Part shown: positions 1 through 7,949 of the stretch, in pieces
Layout of the letters: the number at the start of each line of letters is the position of its first letter
Numbering within the stretch: position 1 is the first letter of the stretch
From: Mechercharimyces sp. CAU 1602
Lineage (GTDB): Bacteria; Bacillota; Bacilli; Thermoactinomycetales; JANTPT01
Length of the DNA: 64,000 nt
Direction of reading: 5' to 3'
NCBI RefSeq assembly: GCF_024753565.1
Contig: NZ_JANTPT010000004.1
Span: 1-64,000, forward strand
Translations under genes and position numbers: made by a program
Notes under the pieces: generated by a model
Told to the model about the DNA's origin: nothing
Databases searched by the model: none
The model's input: the letters and a program-made list of their open reading frames with translations, nothing else

Positions 1-197
1 GTTGGGATAACGCACCACAGGAATCGTTTTTTGGTCATTTTAAAGATGAGACCTATATCAAGCAATGCGAATCCTTGGAGGACTTAAAAAGAGAGGTGAA
101 GAGCTATATGACCTACTACAATCACTATAGACACCAATGGAATTTAAAGAAGATGAGCCCTGTTCAATACAGAGATCATCTTCTTAAGACTGCCTAG
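1..197 (+). CDS. IS3-family transposase OrfB, C-terminal end (partial)
   Basis: Reading from base 3, the frame gives the typical IS150/IS3 OrfB tail: WDNAPQESFFGHFKDE, with the last catalytic Glu, then YYNHYRHQWNLKKMSPVQYR and a stop at 195-197. This is the C-terminal part of the DDE integrase core. Whether the upstream part of this copy is intact cannot be seen. Copy B, which carries the same 3' sequence, is frameshifted just before this segment. Confidence 0.8.
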   Translation, partial: WDNAPQESFFGHFKDETYIKQCESLEDLKREVKSYMTYYNHYRHQWNLKKMSPVQYRDHLLKTA

Positions 198-234
198 GCT
201 TTTTTAAAATGTCCTTTACAAAGGGTATACTTTA
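1..234 (+). mobile_element. IS3-family element, 3' end only (copy A)
   Basis: The first 234 bases are identical to 10275-10508 of this window. They hold the end of a DDE transposase plus a right terminal repeat whose reverse complement begins TAAAGTATACCCT. Identity stops exactly at base 234, which fixes the right boundary of the element. The left part lies outside the window. Together with copy B at 9614-10508 in the same orientation, it brackets the accessory genes between. Confidence 0.85.
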
Positions 235-400
235 CTTTAACGAGTCTCTCCGGCTTTTTCCACGTAAGTTATCAAAAGGGTTAATTATAGTTAGTCATAG
301 TATACTCTCTCATATCTCTTTCTATTCACCCTATGAGATGGAATACTGTGATATAATTATTTACGAGAATTGGACATATGATCCGGGCGGCGTGGAGCCT

Positions 401-502
401 ATGTCAGCAAACGAAGTGCTAGGAATACTGACTTTCGTTGTGTTGCTCCTCGGTTTACTTATCAAAGTGGCTGAGTTTATGCTCAACATACGAAAAAAGT
501 AA
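401..502 (+). CDS. Putative holin-like type I toxin peptide (33 aa)
   Basis: A 33-residue peptide starts MSANEVLGILTF, has one hydrophobic helix (about residues 7-27) and ends in basic residues (NIRKK). This matches the layout of the small 'putative holin-like toxin' / TxpA-type peptides of Firmicutes: M-S-x-x-E-x-L, one membrane span, Lys-rich tail. A GGCGTGGAG ribosome site precedes the ATG. A longer in-frame reading from base 209 starts inside the IS end and is not favoured. A 13-bp inverted repeat overlaps the 3' end, and antisense promoter-like boxes lie downstream, as in type I toxin-antitoxin loci. Such toxins act by inserting in the membrane; activity here is inferred. Confidence 0.6.
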   Translation: MSANEVLGILTFVVLLLGLLIKVAEFMLNIRKK

Positions 503-550
503 TCTATCCGCCCGTGGTCTCCCAAACCTAAAGGGGAAGATTACTTTTTT
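493..550. terminator. Bidirectional terminator at toxin 3' end
   Basis: AAAAAAGTAATCT (493-505) is the exact reverse complement of 538-550. A hairpin followed by a T-run therefore forms on either strand. On the plus strand it ends the toxin mRNA. On the minus strand it would end an RNA coming from about 640. Confidence 0.7.
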
Positions 551-608
551 GTCGTTACCCTGATAGGTTCGGCTTAACGCCGCTCTGTGTCCATGCAATT
601 TCTCCGTG

Positions 609-639
609 AGTGGCAGGTGCGCGAACACCTGCCACTTTT
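609..639 (+). terminator. Strong hairpin with T-run
   Basis: An 11-bp perfect stem (609-619 with 626-636), a 6-nt loop and a following T-run on the plus strand. It is a second, stronger stop for the toxin transcript, or the 5' stem of the proposed antisense RNA read from the other strand. Confidence 0.6.
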
Positions 640-752
640 CATTATACCGTCATTATATCATTATTTTTAGCTTTTGTCTCTTGAGCTTATTATATCCCTA
701 GATAATTCAAATATTCAACCGGACAGCTCAAAACATCAGTCAAGTCTCCCCT

Positions 753-1025
753 TTAAGAAAATATTTCTATAAGTAAAATTACCGTTGCACTTCCAGTAAG
801 TGTGGCTCCTACAATGCTCATCGCTAAATCAAAGCCCCTTTCCCTCCTTATGAAAATAACATTTTGCAAAAAACCAAACAGACATAAGTAGGCAAGCATA
901 GAGTATACCCAATTTAAATTACTTGACCACATTGCCATTATTACACAAGCTATTATAATAATCGGATAGGTACGATCAAACCACTTTCTTATTACTTCCT
1001 TCTTGTCTGAGTTTATTTTACTCAT
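753..1025 (-). CDS. Small membrane protein, unknown function (90 aa)
   Basis: The reading begins MSKINSDKKEVIRKWFDR and then shows three hydrophobic stretches (about residues 20-37, 40-58 and 66-88) separated by a short RRER loop, so an integral membrane protein is likely. The start at 1025 is chosen because AAAGGAGATGG lies directly upstream; the more upstream ATG at 1043 would bury this ribosome site. I do not recognise the family. It sits among other small unassigned genes between an IS end and a Tn3-type transposon, which suggests accessory or mobile origin. Confidence 0.55.
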   Translation of the reverse strand: MSKINSDKKEVIRKWFDRTYPIIIIACVIMAMWSSNLNWVYSMLAYLCLFGFLQNVIFIRRERGFDLAMSIVGATLTGSATVILLIEIFS

Positions 1026-1104
1026 TATTCCATCTCCTTTCATTGCACACTAAAATATAAATTCTAAATATTAGTTGACAAATAATATATTATTCGGGGG
1101 TGAA

Positions 1105-1224
1105 ATGCTATCCATTCAAACTTATGGGTGGATATTATTCTTAGTTTTAACATTAGGTTCAATATCTAGTTTACTACTATACAACAAGGGACACCAAGCG
1201 TGCTCTTATTATGATAGAGGATAG
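1105..1224 (+). CDS. Very short membrane peptide ORF (39 aa)
   Basis: ATG at 1105 is preceded by CGGGGGTGAA. The peptide has a hydrophobic N-terminal half (about residues 8-27) and a short polar tail ending in YYDRG. A TATTAT/AATATATT-rich leader lies upstream, but no clear promoter pair was identified. It could be a small membrane peptide or chance; the ribosome site and hydrophobic segment give modest support. Confidence 0.35.
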   Translation: MLSIQTYGWILFLVLTLGSISSLLLYNKGHQACSYYDRG

Positions 1225-1251
1225 ATACCATGAGTAAAGTGGTTTGTTGTA

Positions 1252-1554
1252 TCACTCATCCCATATCTTCTTCCTTTCTAGTACATAGTCCATCAGCCCC
1301 AAAGCCACTTCGCCCTTCTCTGGAACGATCCCCTCAAAGGGTAGCCTGTAATCCTTGTCGTAGAAGTAGACGTAGCCATCCATGTAATAGAATCGCAACT
1401 TCCCTTGCTGTAACGTAACGGGCTTCCACTTCTCAAATATGAACCATAACAGCCGATCAACAACGTGCTTCTCCAGTTGCCGATGCTTGCAGGCTTCACG
1501 GATATGTCCCTTCCCTAGATCTACATGCCCATCACGGCACGTCCAGACCTTCTT
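1252..1554 (-). pseudogene. Unknown ~100-aa protein gene with lost start codon
   Basis: The open frame reads KKVWTCRDGHVDLGKG, then a helical, aromatic-rich region including LLWFIFEKWKPV and FYYMDGYVYFYDKDY, and ends ERKKIWDE. It looks coding in composition. No ATG, GTG or TTG sits at the expected point. Instead a good AAGGAGGGC ribosome site is followed by TAAAGAAG. If the A at the second position were T, the frame would start ATGAAG with a TAATG overlap to the upstream gene's stop at 1554-1556. The simplest reading is a start-codon point mutation. Function unknown; phage or mobile origin is possible. Confidence 0.45.
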
Positions 1555-1802
1555 TAGCCCTCCTTAGCCTGATGGATGATCGCTTTTTCATTTACTACTT
1601 CCGTTGTGTTGCCTCGAAGCCGTTCATTCTCCACCTCCAACTGCTCCACTCGCTCTCGAAGCTCATTTGCAAGTTGGATTGCATTTTCATTCTTATCCAT
1701 AAGGTCCCTTACGGCGGGTGCATTGTTATCGATGAACGCTTGAAGAGCCTCATCCGTGATCCGCCATCCGTCCTTTCTCGTCTTAGGTGGGATGCCTTCT
1801 AT
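1554..1802 (-). pseudogene. Coiled-coil protein remnant, unknown (about 82 aa)
   Basis: The frame reads EGIPPKTRKDGWRITDEALQ, then a heptad-rich coiled coil (ELRERVEQLEVENERLRG, residues about 45-65), and stops at 1554. The first codon after AAGGGAAG is ATA, so it also lacks a standard start. It would be the first gene of a two-gene unit whose second member (1252-1554) also appears to have lost its ATG. Such short coiled-coil proteins are common in phages and integrative elements. I do not assign a function. Confidence 0.4.
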
Positions 1803-1822
1803 CTTCCCTTGTATAAGTCAAC

Positions 1823-1850
1823 AAAAAAGAACGCTGATTTCTCAACGTTC
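1823..1850 (-). terminator. Rho-independent terminator
   Basis: On the minus strand GAACGTTGA-GAAA-TCAGCGTTC (one G-U pair) is followed by six T. It lies 13 bases past the stop of the 1863-2117 gene. Confidence 0.8.
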
Positions 1851-1862
1851 CTCATGCACTAA

Positions 1863-2117
1863 TCAATTTTGATGAACCCCTCGGAGTTTGTTTCGACAAA
1901 ACCAAAAAATCATTACGACAGTGAATGTCGATGCAAACGCTCCTAAGTAATACCCAGCCAGTTGGAGTGAAACACCCTCACTCTCCGCCTCAAAACGTGC
2001 AATGTTGTAGCCCGTCGTGGGATGCTTATAAAGCGTGTAGATGATGAACAGAGGTAATGCCATCATAAGCGATGACATAACTACCGCTTTCATCCTTCCC
2101 AAATTTATTTTTCTCAT
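1863..2117 (-). CDS. Small two-helix membrane protein, unknown (84 aa)
   Basis: The basic N-terminus (MRKINLGRMK) is followed by a membrane span at about residues 11-29, a polar loop with an NIARFEAESEG stretch, a second span at about 52-72 and a basic tail (RNKLRGVHQN). A weak GGGGAG ribosome site precedes the ATG, and its own terminator follows. I do not recognise the family. It is the last gene before the left end of the Tn3-type transposon. Confidence 0.5.
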   Translation of the reverse strand: MRKINLGRMKAVVMSSLMMALPLFIIYTLYKHPTTGYNIARFEAESEGVSLQLAGYYLGAFASTFTVVMIFWFCRNKLRGVHQN

Positions 2118-2230
2118 GTTTGATCCGTCGCTCCCCTACCGTAAACTCTCTCACCAGCCCCACAGTTGCTAACTGATTTCTCTAATCACCAAAAAGAACC
2201 CTTCCAAAGCCGTAGATTGATGAAAGTGAA

Positions 2231-2235
2231 ATCCA
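2231..2235. repeat. Target-site duplication, left copy (ATCCA)
   Basis: ATCCA directly precedes the left inverted repeat, and the same five bases directly follow the right inverted repeat at 9241-9245. Five base pairs is the standard duplication length for Tn3-family insertion. Confidence 0.85.
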
Positions 2236-2253
2236 GGGGTCACGGTACCCAAA
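2236..2253. repeat. Tn3-type terminal inverted repeat, left (IRL)
   Basis: GGGGTCACGGTACCCAAA is the exact reverse complement of 9223-9240. It starts with GGGG, as usual for Tn3-family ends. Similarity falls off after 18 bases. Confidence 0.85.
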
Positions 2254-2642
2254 AAGTGTAAAAAGGGCACAGTGGCCCTTCATTGGAGAGAATTTGTTGC
2301 ACGTTTGTATGATGTCCGCGCGAGTAAAGCCAACCTCTGATAATGTCTTAATAATACTGGCATCGTGTGAAGGTAGCTAAATCATATTATCATCCAATAA
2401 TTTTTTCGCTTCTTCTTTATACACCAGACCAACCTATTGGCTGGTTAATTTTTGGCTATTTAAAATGACCGCTTAACGGATTTTACTGTTCCGTTACTCC
2501 CCAAACCCCAACACACCATAAGTACACGACCGATAGGTAAACCTGTTCTAATAACAGGTTTACAGTATGATATTACCCTCATCCCAAACGATGCCTAATT
2601 GATATCATATTGTCGAGCTGCTTGTTTAATAATCACTTTGAT
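2254..2642. other. Degenerate left segment of the transposon, no intact gene
   Basis: No complete gene is visible. On the minus strand a frame of coding-like composition runs from about 2430 toward IRL (for example SHDASIIKTLSEVGFTRADI), but a TAG interrupts it near 2382 and it reads out through the inverted repeat. It may be a relic of a transposition-accessory gene such as a resolvase; I cannot identify it. A small hairpin (2538-2547 with 2553-2562) lacks a T-run on either strand. Confidence 0.3.
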
Positions 2643-3649
2643 TTAATTTTCAATATCAGGAATTTTTTTGGCTGTTATAAAGGTTTTTATTTTTTGCGTG
2701 ATTTCGGATTTCAAAAAATCATTCTTATCTGTAATGAGGATACGAAAATAAATTGATTTACTTATCAATTCCTTTATCAGGGGGGATGAGTTTAAAATCT
2801 CAGGGACTTTGTCCGTTGAAAGTCCTATTCTATGGGAAATCATTAGAACCAAGCCCATCCCTTTCTCTTCATGGTCTAATTCTATCAGTTGCAGATCAGC
2901 TTCCGTGAGTTGCTCTTCTGAGGCAACCGAAAGAACTCGCACAAACTCAAAGATTGAAATCGACGTTCCAAGGATGTTTCTTGATGTAGGCACTCGACCA
3001 TGTAAATGCAAAACGTCTCCCCTGTACCCACAAGGACATAAGACACCTTTTTCAAGTTCGCCAACATCACTCATCTTATGATTATATAAATGGCTCTGGT
3101 TTGGGTGTCGGACAGTTACACTAAGCTCATGGTTAACCGGGTTACTAGATAACTCGACATGTTCATAAATATGATAGTCATTACCAGCAAGAGATGAACA
3201 CTGAAATCCTATAGGTCCGGTCTCCTGAGATGTGTAGGCAAGAGGCTTAATGCAAACCCCTGGAATTAGTGTCTGAACTTTTTCAAGGAGGATAGTTGAG
3301 ATTTATTCTCAGAACACAAAAGACGGTTCAAAAAACTGGGAAGGCAAATGATTGTGTCAATAGAGAATGTGTCTATAGCCTCACATAAAGCATCTTTATC
3401 AACAATAGATGCAAAAGGATAATATTCTACTTGGAGCAAACGACAAATCTCATGAGCAAATAGAAAACCACCCCAAAGGTTACCAGCAGCACCCAGACAG
3501 TTAGCGACAGACGAAACTGATAGATCTCTAAACAAAGGTGACAAGACTTTGGCCGCCGTGGAAGTTACAAACTGATAATTCTCCCATGGATGTTCGACAG
3601 TTCGGGATTTCCCCGTAGTCCCACCGGTTGCAAATACTATGACCGACAT
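2643..3649 (-). pseudogene. EhpF/PaaK-like adenylating enzyme, frameshifted
   Basis: An ANL-superfamily (acyl-adenylate-forming) enzyme of the phenylacetate-CoA-ligase/EhpF type. The start at 3649 follows a perfect AAAGGAGGT. The protein opens almost directly at the phosphate-binding loop FATGGTTGKSR; later motifs are YTSQETGPIG and CPCGYRGDVLHLHGR. Whole length would be about 335 aa, lacking the usual N-terminal ~90 residues of PaaK, as the EhpF subgroup does. A run of five A (3279-3283, minus strand) breaks the frame; six A would join the halves without other change. Last gene of the transposon cargo operon. It likely activates a carboxylic acid as adenylate or thioester, but the present sequence ends early. 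Confidence 0.7.
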
Positions 3650-3654
3650 TGGAC

Positions 3655-4812
3655 CTAGACCTCCTTTGTGATGACCCTTTTTAAAAAAATGAATGAAGCA
3701 ATTGCTGCAGAAAACACTGCAATAAATATAAATGAAGGAACATGTTCTGGTATATTTTCGATTGCAACACCTGTAATCCATGAACCAAATGCTGAGCCAG
3801 CATTTGATAAGATAACTATATAACTAAACAATACTCCAGATGGAATTTCTGAATTAATGCCACTGGCCTTAACATAAATTTCAGGGATAATCACTGATTC
3901 ATAAATACTGTATGCAACCAAAGCAATGACGGCTATATATACAGAACCAAGCAAATAAATAGAAGAAAAAGCACCACATATCACAATAAATCTCGAGATC
4001 CAACGCTCATTAAATGTCTTTAATTTTGCAACAACGCCCTGCCATAGACAGATAGTGACCCCAACAATAGAGAAAAAGAAACCGGAATACCCTTCAAGTT
4101 CTGGGCTTATTTTACCAAGAAGCGTCGTAGACGTGATGAAAATTCCCATGATGAGGAAGCAAAAGAATGATGCGAGCAGTATGCTCTGCACCTCTTTAGC
4201 CATATTCCCACGAAATGCGTAAAGCAGACCAACCAATGGTGAGGCAAATGTAGGATTACTCTTATTTCTAGAGAGAGTATGATTTATTGTGAGTGCAGCA
4301 ATTGCCATAGCGGAACTGGATAAAATTACTAGCAGAATAACTTCATTCATGAAATTATATTTCAGAGCCAATGCAGCCAATGAAGGGGCAATAAAAACAG
4401 CAATATTTTGAGATAATGAAAATGTGTTCATTGCTTTTTTAAGATGTGTACCCGATAGACTTTCTGCAAGAATTTCCCTTAAAAACGGTTTTGATATGGA
4501 TTTGGATACAGATATGAGTAAAAAAAACATCAACCATGAGAGCAGAGATAAGGACATATATATTGACAAAAACGCAAGGCTTCTCAGTAAGAATGAAACA
4601 AAAATAAGTTTCCTTCTTGAAAAATACTCAAGATATCCGGTAGTTGTAAACATCAATAAACTTTCCAGTATAATGGCGCCTGCTAAACAGGTACCAACAC
4701 TGGCGGCGCTGATATCTGGAGACATTCCTAGCAGAGGTAAAGAAAAAAAGAAAGAAAACTCAGCCAGAAAAACTGCCAGATATATAAAATACGTCGTCTT
4801 ATAACTACTCAT
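3655..4812 (-). CDS. MFS transporter of the cargo operon
   Basis: About 385 residues with 10-12 hydrophobic helices spread along the whole chain, the layout of the major facilitator superfamily. A basic cytoplasmic loop follows the second helix (EYFSRRK). ATG at 4812 has GGAT a few bases upstream and is preferred to 4821. The gene overlaps the stop of the ATP-grasp gene (4805) by a few bases, and the next gene starts 5 bases after its TAG, so it is translationally coupled on both sides. Likely role: export of the pathway product or self-protection (inferred from context). It is one of two cargo genes without a frameshift. Confidence 0.75.
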   Translation of the reverse strand: MSSYKTTYFIYLAVFLAEFSFFFSLPLLGMSPDISAASVGTCLAGAIILESLLMFTTTGYLEYFSRRKLIFVSFLLRSLAFLSIYMSLSLLSWLMFFLLISVSKSISKPFLREILAESLSGTHLKKAMNTFSLSQNIAVFIAPSLAALALKYNFMNEVILLVILSSSAMAIAALTINHTLSRNKSNPTFASPLVGLLYAFRGNMAKEVQSILLASFFCFLIMGIFITSTTLLGKISPELEGYSGFFFSIVGVTICLWQGVVAKLKTFNERWISRFIVICGAFSSIYLLGSVYIAVIALVAYSIYESVIIPEIYVKASGINSEIPSGVLFSYIVILSNAGSAFGSWITGVAIENIPEHVPSFIFIAVFSAAIASFIFLKRVITKEV

Positions 4813-5764
4813 AATATCCATGTACTGTTTTCGCTAAGTGATCGAAAACTTCTGTCCTTATTTCATCAGGAAGAGTTGTTAAGTCAGTCTCTGCTGTGGA
4901 CATCTCATTAAAATAAAAACCGGACTCGTTCATCAGCCAATCTACAGCTAACGTAGTACAGCCTGATTTTGCTGCTATATTTATTGATAAATGACGCATT
5001 TGTTGAAAATAGGATTCATTGTCATATTGCTCTAGAAATTCACTTTCTGACAGAGTGAACTGTTCCCCCCCACTTGCAACATTACCAATATAACCGTTAC
5101 CAAGTGGTATACGGAATTTAATAAATGCTAGTTTATTTGCGATAAAGAAAAACCGGACATCTCTGGCTCCAGCAAGATAAGGTGTCATGAAATATTCAAC
5201 TGAGGATGCAGATATTAAATTTCCGGTACTAACTGCATGCTGCAAATTGAAAGATTTAATAACGCCAAAACCCATGCCTGTTCCTGTAGGTTTGAAAATA
5301 TACTCTCCGCTGTAGTTAGAAGCAAAACGCTGAATGGCTGGGACTACGTGACGATGATATCCGAGCATAGTAAACGGGAGCACAGGAGCGCCATGAACCG
5401 ATGCCAGTGTCATTTGAGCCACTTTATTCCATTCAAGTGCTTCAATTCCGGCAATGCTTCCATTTAATAAACGCGCGCCTTTCGCTCGAAGATAATGCCG
5501 CAGTGTGGATGCGATTGATCGGGCCTGCGCATTAAGATTAGCCTGGGAAATAATGAAAGTGGAGTTGGACTCATCCAAAACATTTCCTTTATATGTTAAA
5601 TTCATTTCGCAATTTGGATGTGTGGTAACAATGCAATCTTCCAGTGCGAGAAAGCTAAACGCAATATCCCTCTTTTCAAATTCGAGTGTAAACTGAGCAT
5701 ACGACCTCTCAATGTCCTCAACATTATCATATTCTTCCCTTGCGACTATCCAGTATAAATTCAT
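4805..5764 (-). CDS. ATP-grasp ligase of the cargo operon (319 aa)
   Basis: A RimK/GshB-type ATP-grasp reading. The central part holds an ATP-binding YIFKPTGTGMGFGV stretch (about residues 165-180), and the C-terminal part holds LAVDWLMNESGFYFNEMST, matching the Mg-binding D...E.N pattern of the fold. Such enzymes couple a carboxylate to an amine through an acyl phosphate. The substrate cannot be read here. The start at 5764 is chosen from AAAGGA upstream, and from an ATGA overlap with the reconstructed stop of the methyltransferase gene. Intact. It follows the methyltransferase and precedes the exporter in a tightly packed operon. Confidence 0.7.
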   Translation of the reverse strand: MNLYWIVAREEYDNVEDIERSYAQFTLEFEKRDIAFSFLALEDCIVTTHPNCEMNLTYKGNVLDESNSTFIISQANLNAQARSIASTLRHYLRAKGARLLNGSIAGIEALEWNKVAQMTLASVHGAPVLPFTMLGYHRHVVPAIQRFASNYSGEYIFKPTGTGMGFGVIKSFNLQHAVSTGNLISASSVEYFMTPYLAGARDVRFFFIANKLAFIKFRIPLGNGYIGNVASGGEQFTLSESEFLEQYDNESYFQQMRHLSINIAAKSGCTTLAVDWLMNESGFYFNEMSTAETDLTTLPDEIRTEVFDHLAKTVHGYYE

Positions 5765-6724
5765 TTGTTTTCCTTTCTCCATATCATGATTGATTGTGGT
5801 AGTGATGTTGATATTGTTCTTTCTATAATGAATCCGGTTGCTTGTGCCAGGCTTTCATACTCATGATAAAATCTCTCCTTACCCAAAAGAGAGAGCGTCC
5901 ATCAGTAAATCTAGTGTCTTACCTTTGCTACTATCCTTTTTCTTAATAATTTCAATGACAAATAGCCTGGATTCGTTACTCATGGCACGGTGACAGTTTT
6001 CAAGAATTTTTAGAGCATGCTCATCGTTCCAGTCGTGGATGATATTTTTCAAGATATAGATTTCTTTACCTGCGACTATGCTTCTGAAAAAATCAGCATT
6101 AGCGTATTCTATGCCATCCTCAGTTCTGCTATTTTCAGAATAAAGATCAAGAACAGTTGCAGATTTTAGGTTGTACTTCTGATGAAGTTTTTTCATCAGA
6201 ACCCCTTTCCCTCCACCGATATCAACAACGTCAGAATGCTCATCGCATTCAATGTATTCGATGATCTCGGTAGAGAGGTTCTCTGTAATTTTGGCCATTA
6301 GTCTGTCAAAGGTATCTTTTAAATCCGGATTATGGCTTAGATATGAAAAAAATGGAGTTCCATGAGTTCTTTCAAAGGCTGAAGCTGAAGTGTACGAGCG
6401 CATTGAAGATGCATAATGAGGCCACATATTCCAGTAATCTTCGCCCAATTCGCATAATATCCACAATGTCTCCAGACTATTTTCATCAGCCAGAACTTCT
6501 GCGTCTTCAGTCAGTGAATACCGTAAGTTATCTAATCGGACAATGCCGAGTTCAAGCATGACATCAAGTAGACGAGAAAGACGATTACCATCAAGTTCAC
6601 AGTGAGTAGACAATTCATGCAAGGTCAACGCCCTTCTTTGTCCTAAAGAAAAGGGTATGCCCAGTTTAACAAACGTATGAAGTGCTACGGATTGTCTATA
6701 TGCAGTTATTACGTTAATTAGCAT
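5761..6724 (-). pseudogene. SAM-dependent O-methyltransferase, frameshifted near 3' end
   Basis: A caffeate/TcmN-type O-methyltransferase (Methyltransf_2 style): N-terminal winged-helix dimerisation part (residues about 10-85, with LSTHCELDGNRLSRLLD), SAM motif VVDIGGGKGVLM, and active-site region LKNIIHDWNDE with the usual catalytic His. The current frame stops at 5879 after DALSFG. With one G fewer in GGG (5882-5884) the chain continues GKERFYHEYESLAQATGF... and ends in a TGA that overlaps the ATG of the ATP-grasp gene. Restored length is about 320 aa, normal for the family. The gene starts inside the end of the synthase gene (7-nt overlap). The truncated product lacks the last ~40 residues. 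Confidence 0.75.
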
Positions 6725-7949
6725 ACCGTTTCGCCTCTGAGTGCCTTACTTAGTGCGTTAACTGAATCTGCAAACCGTTTAAGCTCTTCCTTTGAATGTG
6801 CTGCAGAGATAGCTACCCGAACAATACTTTGTGATTTTGGTACCGTCGGGTACATGGCTGCTGTAGCGAGAAAACCCTGTATCTGAAGGTTTGCAGAGGT
6901 ATTTATGGCCTCAGTTTCGCAACCTATATGGATTGTGCGAATTGGGCTTGTTTTTTCTTTCACTTCTACATTGAATACTGAGCTGTCAAAAAACTGGATA
7001 TTTTCTTTCAGTTTCGCTTGTAGTTCGGTGATTTCACTCGATAGATGTATATTCGCAGATGCCACGCATGCTGCAATACCCGGCAATGAAGGGGGGCCGC
7101 TGAAAATGTAATTTAGTGCATATTTTTTTATGGTCGAGACTGTTTGCGAATTATTAAAAGATGCAGCGCCACCATGAGAACCAAAGGCTTTTGAAAGTGA
7201 TGACAACAAGATCAAGTTTTCGCTGAACTCACCTAACTTGTGCAGCGTATACCCACATCCATGTTTACCGATTATTGACGTGCCGTGCGCATCATCGACA
7301 TAGAAATAACCTTCAAATTCTTTTACTAGCTTGGTTAATTCAACAACATTATTGCTCCCACCCATTGATCCTAAAGAATCTGATATGAGGATGGGGGTTT
7401 TTCCTTCAGCCCTACATTTTTTTAACGCATCATTGATTAATTCCTGATCAGAAAAGCTAACCCTTTCAAAACTGCCAAACTGCTCTAGAATTCCTCTAAG
7501 TATTTGGATGGATGCATGTGTTGTTTTATCAACAATCCACTTTATCCCTTTTTTACTAATACTATAACCTGGAAGTTCTCCTGACCCAAGTACAGGGAGC
7601 ACTGCGAGATGCGCAGCACCAACTGAATTAAATATAACTGTGTGTGAATTGAAAAAAATCGTGTTTAATTTTTCTTCCAGCTCATCAAAAATATCACATT
7701 TTGCGCGGGTTCTCGCTGCTGCATATTGAACACCGAATCTATCTACAGAATCTTTAATGGCGTTGATTAATCTCGGGTGCCGTTCAATCCAAGATAAGAA
7801 CATGACATGAAATCTATGTATTCTTTTCCGTCGCTACAAATAATCCCTCTTCCATTCGTGCGCGATATGATCGTTAAATCATTTATTGTTCGTTTCCATA
7901 TTTGTTCTTGATGAGGCCGGCTGGAATTTATGCGATCATTTGAAATCAT
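6718..7949 (-). pseudogene. Alpha-oxoamine synthase (AONS/KBL family), frameshifted near 5' end
   Basis: A PLP-dependent enzyme of the family that condenses an amino acid with an acyl thioester (8-amino-7-oxononanoate synthase, 2-amino-3-ketobutyrate ligase, CqsA). The N-terminal piece (7949 to about 7785) reads GRGIICSDGKEYIDFMSCSY-LGL. The main piece continues RHPRLINAIKDSVDRFG, with FYVDDAHGTSIIG (PLP-binding Asp/His) and LLSSLSKAFGSHGG (Schiff-base Lys). The two frames join if one G is restored at about 7785-7790 (TTG-GAA). Full length would be about 410 aa. First large gene of the cargo operon. The substrate pair is unknown; bioF is unlikely because no other biotin gene is nearby. Confidence 0.75.

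Larger units (their letters stand above)
493..640 (-). ncRNA. Candidate antisense antitoxin RNA
   Basis: On the minus strand, TATAAT boxes lie at 646-641 and 657-652, and the bidirectional terminator lies at 505-493. A transcript from about 640 to 493 would be about 150 nt long and overlap the 3' end of the toxin mRNA. This is the geometry of RatA/SR-type antitoxins. No -35 box was clearly recognised, so this is an inference from layout. Confidence 0.35.

Noticed and set aside
209-502. A 97-codon frame beginning inside the IS end
   Set aside because: The first 64 codons lie partly in IS sequence with no ribosome site; the real signal is the 33-codon toxin starting at 401.
1230-1862. Plus-strand frames at 1230-1418 and 1572-1862
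   Set aside because: They are shadows of the better minus-strand coding frames, and the second one crosses a clear terminator.
2538-2562. Hairpin TAAACCTGTT/AACAGGTTTA as a terminator
   Set aside because: No T-run on either strand and no gene end close enough to assign it.
6718-7949. Calling the oxoamine synthase bioF
   Set aside because: No other biotin gene is present and the operon context is a biosynthetic passenger cluster; the family covers several acyl-CoA/amino-acid condensations.
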